Shown: piece after piece, positions 61,801-64,000 of the stretch
How positions within the stretch are numbered: position 1 is the stretch's first letter
Layout: the number at the start of each line of letters is the position of its first letter
Translations under genes and position numbers: made by a program
The notes under the pieces: model-generated
What the model saw: the letters and a program-made list of their open reading frames with translations, nothing else
What the model was told of the DNA's origin: nothing
The model's database searches: none
Origin: Sphingobacterium haloxyli
Lineage (GTDB): Bacteria > Bacteroidota > Bacteroidia > Sphingobacteriales > Sphingobacteriaceae
NCBI RefSeq assembly: GCF_002980525.1
Contig: NZ_PVBQ01000010.1
Location: forward strand, 1-64,000
DNA: 64,000 bases
Direction: 5' to 3'

Positions 61801-61988
61801 ACCTGGGCTACGGGTTTTCCGCTAGCATCTAAAAGTTGGACAGTGGCTCCCGGAATCGTGGCGCCGGTATCGTCCATAATGGTTCCGCGCAACTGCCCCC
61901 CCGACTGCGCCCAGGCATTGGCTGCTACAAATAGTGCAAGACCACCGATAGCCAATCTTAAGGTTCTGACAATGTTTCTTTTCTTCAT
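58887..61988 (-). CDS. SusC/RagA-family TonB-dependent transporter, second pair
   Basis: A 1033-residue transporter: signal peptide (to about 27, ANAWAQ), carboxypeptidase-D-like domain (LRGTIMDDTGATIPGATVQL, about 33-115), TonB-box region (LNEIVVVGYGQQRRGDLTTA) and plug (VMSAGGDPSQNPKVLIRGMN, LYVVDGMPYYGGPINPNDIE, AAAAIYGAQASSGVIVITTK). The barrel ends TFTVGLNVNF. It follows an ECF sigma/FecR pair. Receptors controlled that way usually have an N-terminal STN domain, and none is visible here. Confidence 0.95.
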   Translation of the reverse strand: MKKRNIVRTLRLAIGGLALFVAANAWAQSGGQLRGTIMDDTGATIPGATVQLLDASGKPVAQVSTDAKGMFTLGGMHTDGKYRIKVSMLGYEPYETTAKQVKEGESNSMLIRLSEESSELNEIVVVGYGQQRRGDLTTAVSSLPNVGTQVNRPVTNLGDMMQGNVAGVTVMSAGGDPSQNPKVLIRGMNSLQDNEPLYVVDGMPYYGGPINPNDIESMDILKDAAAAAIYGAQASSGVIVITTKKGKAGAPKLAADIYRGWQTASNLPSALTAEQYAQTYNTAYANDGLNLLPAHDPEQNPWGQVTRTNWMDEIFQTGDILNANVQLSGGGEKSSYSSSFGYHDKEGLLLNTGYKRFAYRLKSEFNLADRVTVGQNFYLNHTAALGTNTESSYSGSIINAIYMNPAAPVYDEHGMFHGTVPFDLSGFSSAYGDTYNPVALLLRPSVNNPTIDVNGNAFASVNILEGLTFKSNFGLNLRRYSYKRFDPKIPEIGRANGNNYLTHEDQRENRWIWDQQLNYTRNFGSHNLDAVAVYSAQKARYEQFYIQARGFEREEGWNQYIGNAAEIPELPTSDVWEDALTSAIARLNYNYANRYYVGASIRHDRSSRLSEKNRSDVFPSVSAAWKISSEPFFDSSIINDLKLRASWGQIGNIRSVQKYAYNIPLTTGVSTPLGSDNTLVRHYARTKQFNPDIIWERSESFDVGLDLMVFNKLSIAADYYRKTTIGMILENDANPHIGLERGPTANVGDVRNEGFEVGARYNDQFGDWQIGFNANIGFNKNELLHLDGYYNDFIAHSSHVRGVLLPYRSTAGQPLYSYYMIPTAGLFGSDAEAEAYTNASGERLQSRAKGGDLKFVDTNGDGVISDADRTYMGSAIPKFTYGFSANVAYKNFDLSILTYGVSGTKIFNGYKYTAFNTGLQGYNLDSRVLDAWTPENTDTDIPRLTRNDLNGNFGTVSDWYLENGDYFRIKNITVGYRIPPLLGNLQSRVYFSAENPFTFTSYSGIDPEVGDIGLDVGRYPLAKTFTVGLNVNF

Positions 61989-62005
61989 GTCGCTATTTTG
62001 ATTAT

Positions 62006-63109
62006 TTACTTGATTTGTATTTCACTCTTTTTGACTTCTTGGATTGTATTATTATGCTTTTGCTGTATATGGATATGCTCATCGGTTTCGGTGTAGGTTA
62101 AATTATTCATCTGACAGATGACACTAACAATGGCCTGCAAGGGTTCGTCGTCTCTAAATTCGCCCGTAAAACTGAGCCCGGTCAGCAAATTTTCGTCGAT
62201 GGATATTGGCGTACCTTTGTGACGGGCAATTGTTTCGAACACGGTCTGCAGCGGGGTATCTTCAAACTTCATGACCGCAACAGCCGGAACAATAACGCTG
62301 TCCGAAGTATCTTCTGGTTTTGGTTGTTTCGCTTCCTTTTTCTGTTTGATCAATGCTAATGTGCCTGTCCTCGTCTGTATTTCGAGCTGATCGCCCGGAG
62401 ATAGATATTGATGGGCCATCGGCTGCGTGGCGCTCGGGGTCGATTTTACGACTATTTTGCCTGATAATAGCTGAATATGCAGCTGATCGGCGTCCCGCGT
62501 GTCGATGGTAAATTCTGTGCCTAGGGCGGTCGTGGTATAGCCATTAGCCCATACGACGAATGGACGCGCAGTATCGCGCGCGACCCTAAAACGCCCCTGT
62601 CCACGCAAGTGCAGCTCGCGCGTGTCCGCACCATAATCCGAAGAATAAGACAACGTGCTGCCGGGCGAAAGGACGACAATCGAGCCATCCGCCAAGACGG
62701 CTTGCTTGTCTACTTTCTCCGTATTAAATAAATGTAACGTATCCTGAAGGGTGTAAGTGGGGGTATCCGGGCTATACGACAAGTGTTGCGTCCGCCAGGC
62801 AAAGATGGAAGCACCTATCCCTATAATCAGGACGACAGCAGCAACCAGCCCGCGCCTCCATAGCGTAACGTCACGGACTTTACTACCAGTCGGCAGCATA
62901 CGCCTATGCAACTCTTCCAATACCTGCCGGTATTCTACATCGGATAGCAGCTCGTTTTCCTGCGGATTGCTCTTTTCGAACGCCTGCTCCAATGTGGTTT
63001 TTAGATCGTCTTCTTTTTGCTGAAGCTCCCTGAGCAGATCGTGTTGCTCTTCTTTGCTCAGGTGCCCTTTCCAAAAATCGGTGATCCGCTTTCTAAGTTC
63101 TTCCATCAT
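62006..63109 (-). CDS. FecR-family anti-sigma factor with DUF4974
   Basis: A 367-residue inner membrane anti-sigma factor. A cytoplasmic sigma-binding N-terminus covers about 1-85 (FWKGHLSKEEQHDLLRELQQ). The membrane helix (about 87-105; RRGLVAAVVLIIGIGASIFA) is followed by the periplasmic FecR domain (VDKQAVLADGSIVVLSPGST, LHLRGQGRFRVARDTARPF, TALGTEFTID, IQLLSGKIVVKS). The C-terminal DUF4974/STN-like fold is about 280-350 (MKFEDTPLQTVFETIARHKG). It holds the ECF factor encoded upstream inactive until the receptor signals. It lies 17 bases before susC. Confidence 0.94.
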   Translation of the reverse strand: MMEELRKRITDFWKGHLSKEEQHDLLRELQQKEDDLKTTLEQAFEKSNPQENELLSDVEYRQVLEELHRRMLPTGSKVRDVTLWRRGLVAAVVLIIGIGASIFAWRTQHLSYSPDTPTYTLQDTLHLFNTEKVDKQAVLADGSIVVLSPGSTLSYSSDYGADTRELHLRGQGRFRVARDTARPFVVWANGYTTTALGTEFTIDTRDADQLHIQLLSGKIVVKSTPSATQPMAHQYLSPGDQLEIQTRTGTLALIKQKKEAKQPKPEDTSDSVIVPAVAVMKFEDTPLQTVFETIARHKGTPISIDENLLTGLSFTGEFRDDEPLQAIVSVICQMNNLTYTETDEHIHIQQKHNNTIQEVKKSEIQIK

Positions 63110-63155
63110 CAGCTGTAAATACCCAGCTGACTTAAAAAAGGGATGGTTTTTTAGA

Positions 63156-63758
63156 TTAAGAAATCATGAAGAAAAAAAAACCCAACATACTGTGTGCATA
63201 TTTCGGGTAGTGTTGCCCCACATATTCTTTTATTGCGGCATTGGACTGCTTCAGGTAATCGGTTACGGACTGCGGGCTGATGCCGAGCATTTTGGCTACG
63301 TCTTCTTTTGAGCGGCCTTCATAGCGACATAACGTAAACACTTCTTTTTTTCGCGCCGGAAGAACGGCCACCGCTTCATCAAGCAGATCCATCTGCAACA
63401 GATAGCGCTCTTCATCTGCGGCGATGTTGTCGCTATCATCGACAGGCTCGATGGCATATTCGGCGACATACGCTACCGACTCGTTTAGTTTTTGGCGCAG
63501 CACTTTCAAAGATTTGTTGTAGCTGACAACGAATAGCCAGCCGGCAACTGAATCTTTTCCTTCGAATTTGAAACGGTTCTGCCACAACGCCAAGAAAACA
63601 TCCTGTAGTACCTCTTTAGCTGTTTCCGGAGCTTTTACCAATTTCAGGATATTGCCATGCACGGCTTTGTGATAGCGTTCATATAATCGATTAAAAGCCG
63701 TTACATCACCGGCTGTCAGACGTTGGATGTCTAATTCTTCATTTTTTAGCTGTCCCAT
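63156..63758 (-). CDS. ECF sigma factor of the FecI/RpoE type
   Basis: About 200 residues from the ATG at 63756-63758 (GQLKNEELDIQRLTAGDVTA); the frame continues seven codons upstream. Region 2: FNRLYERYHKAVHGNILKLV and EVLQDVFLALWQNRFKFEG, VAGWLFVVSYNKSLKVLRQK. Region 4: LPARKKEVFTLCRYEGRSKE, DVAKMLGISPQSVTDYLKQS. It is the typical Bacteroidota SusCD-linked sigma factor, encoded 46 bases before its FecR partner. A short hydrophobic tail (MLGFFFFMIS) follows region 4, an uncommon but harmless-looking extension. Confidence 0.93.
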   Translation of the reverse strand: MGQLKNEELDIQRLTAGDVTAFNRLYERYHKAVHGNILKLVKAPETAKEVLQDVFLALWQNRFKFEGKDSVAGWLFVVSYNKSLKVLRQKLNESVAYVAEYAIEPVDDSDNIAADEERYLLQMDLLDEAVAVLPARKKEVFTLCRYEGRSKEDVAKMLGISPQSVTDYLKQSNAAIKEYVGQHYPKYAHSMLGFFFFMIS

Positions 63759-63794
63759 ACGAACTTTTGAACCCGGCAAACGGGAAACTCAGGA

Positions 63795-63823
63795 CAAAAT
63801 TATTGAAAAACACAGCACAGCAA
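63795..63823 (-). promoter_or_regulatory. Promoter of the sigma/FecR/SusCD operon
   Basis: On the minus strand, TAATTTTG (complement of 63795-63802) matches TAnnTTTG exactly, with a TTG about 18 bases upstream as a slightly close -33 element. It lies some 37 bases before the sigma factor ATG. Confidence 0.5.
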
Positions 63824-63923
63824 CACCGGATATGTGTTATCAAATTATTAAGTATTACCTCGCAAATTCTGCAAAAAATACGTTCGAATCCTAAATATTT
63901 TTCACCGGTTTAATAAAAACGTC

Positions 63924-63931
63924 TATATTTG
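63924..63931 (+). promoter_or_regulatory. Bacteroidota -7 promoter box
   Basis: TATATTTG matches the -7 consensus exactly and lies 30 bases before the ATG at 63961. No convincing -33 TTTG was found at the usual distance. Confidence 0.45.
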
Positions 63932-63960
63932 CTTTTATTTAAATCAAATCTAAATAGCAG

Positions 63961-64000
63961 ATGTATAGTTTACTTTTTCTGGTACTCTTTATAGGTTGTT
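63961..64000 (+). CDS. Start of a rightward gene, cut by the window edge
   Basis: Thirteen codons are visible from the ATG at 63961: MYSLLFLVLFIGC. This hydrophobic start ending in Cys could be a signal or lipoprotein signal peptide, or a membrane helix. The -7 box just upstream supports a real gene divergent from the sigma factor gene. Nothing more can be said. Confidence 0.4.
   Translation, partial: MYSLLFLVLFIGC

Overview
The window looks like a chromosome segment of a Bacteroidota species, most likely Sphingobacteriales (Sphingobacterium/Pedobacter-like). The basis is two SusC/SusD pairs, a hybrid two-component system, a FecR anti-sigma factor with an ECF sigma factor, a DUF4374/TonB/PepSY iron locus, Bacteroidota-type -7 boxes (TAnnTTTG) and few Shine-Dalgarno sites. 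I could not run a search, so the genus is an inference.

Layout. 1-1.35 kb: one end of an IS66 insertion sequence (tnpA, tnpB, start of tnpC). 1.5-6.3 kb: a siderophore-iron locus with a surface lipoprotein, a TonB receptor and a divergent PepSY membrane protein, resembling the Bacteroides XusABC system. 6.25-8.65 kb: a patchwork of repeats, a RelE/ParE toxin-antitoxin pair, a decayed C45 acyltransferase gene and gene fragments. 8.65-10.2 kb: an orphan ECF sigma factor and a CvfB-like S1 protein. 10.2-18.6 kb: an AraC regulator divergent from a five-gene operon of secreted enzymes (beta-propeller lyase-like protein, GH88, two GH29, heparinase II/III lyase) for a uronic-acid- and fucose-containing glycan; it has no SusCD pair.

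18.76-43.96 kb: a long minus-strand exopolysaccharide/capsule operon. In transcription order it has a winged-helix regulator, two AlbA/Schlafen-type ATPase-like proteins, a UDP-glucose dehydrogenase, a nucleotidyltransferase, a UDP-HexNAc 4-epimerase and 6-dehydrogenase, the dTDP-rhamnose genes, glycosyl- and acyltransferases with Wzx and Wzy, a beta-helix protein, a ketosugar reductase, a WecA-like primer, a cupin sugar isomerase-like protein, Wza and Wzc. The predicted polymer contains rhamnose and uronic acids. Its operon meets the uronide-degrading operon tail to tail at one strong terminator.

44.0-46.1 kb: an AbiE toxin-antitoxin pair and an unknown membrane-anchored protein. 46.2-57.2 kb: a polysaccharide utilisation locus (SusC, SusD, Asp-box propeller hydrolase, clan-A glycoside hydrolase) with a divergent hybrid two-component regulator. 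57.3-63.8 kb: a second SusC/SusD pair under its own ECF sigma/FecR pair. The last 40 bases begin a rightward reading frame. I saw no tRNA, rRNA or CRISPR array.
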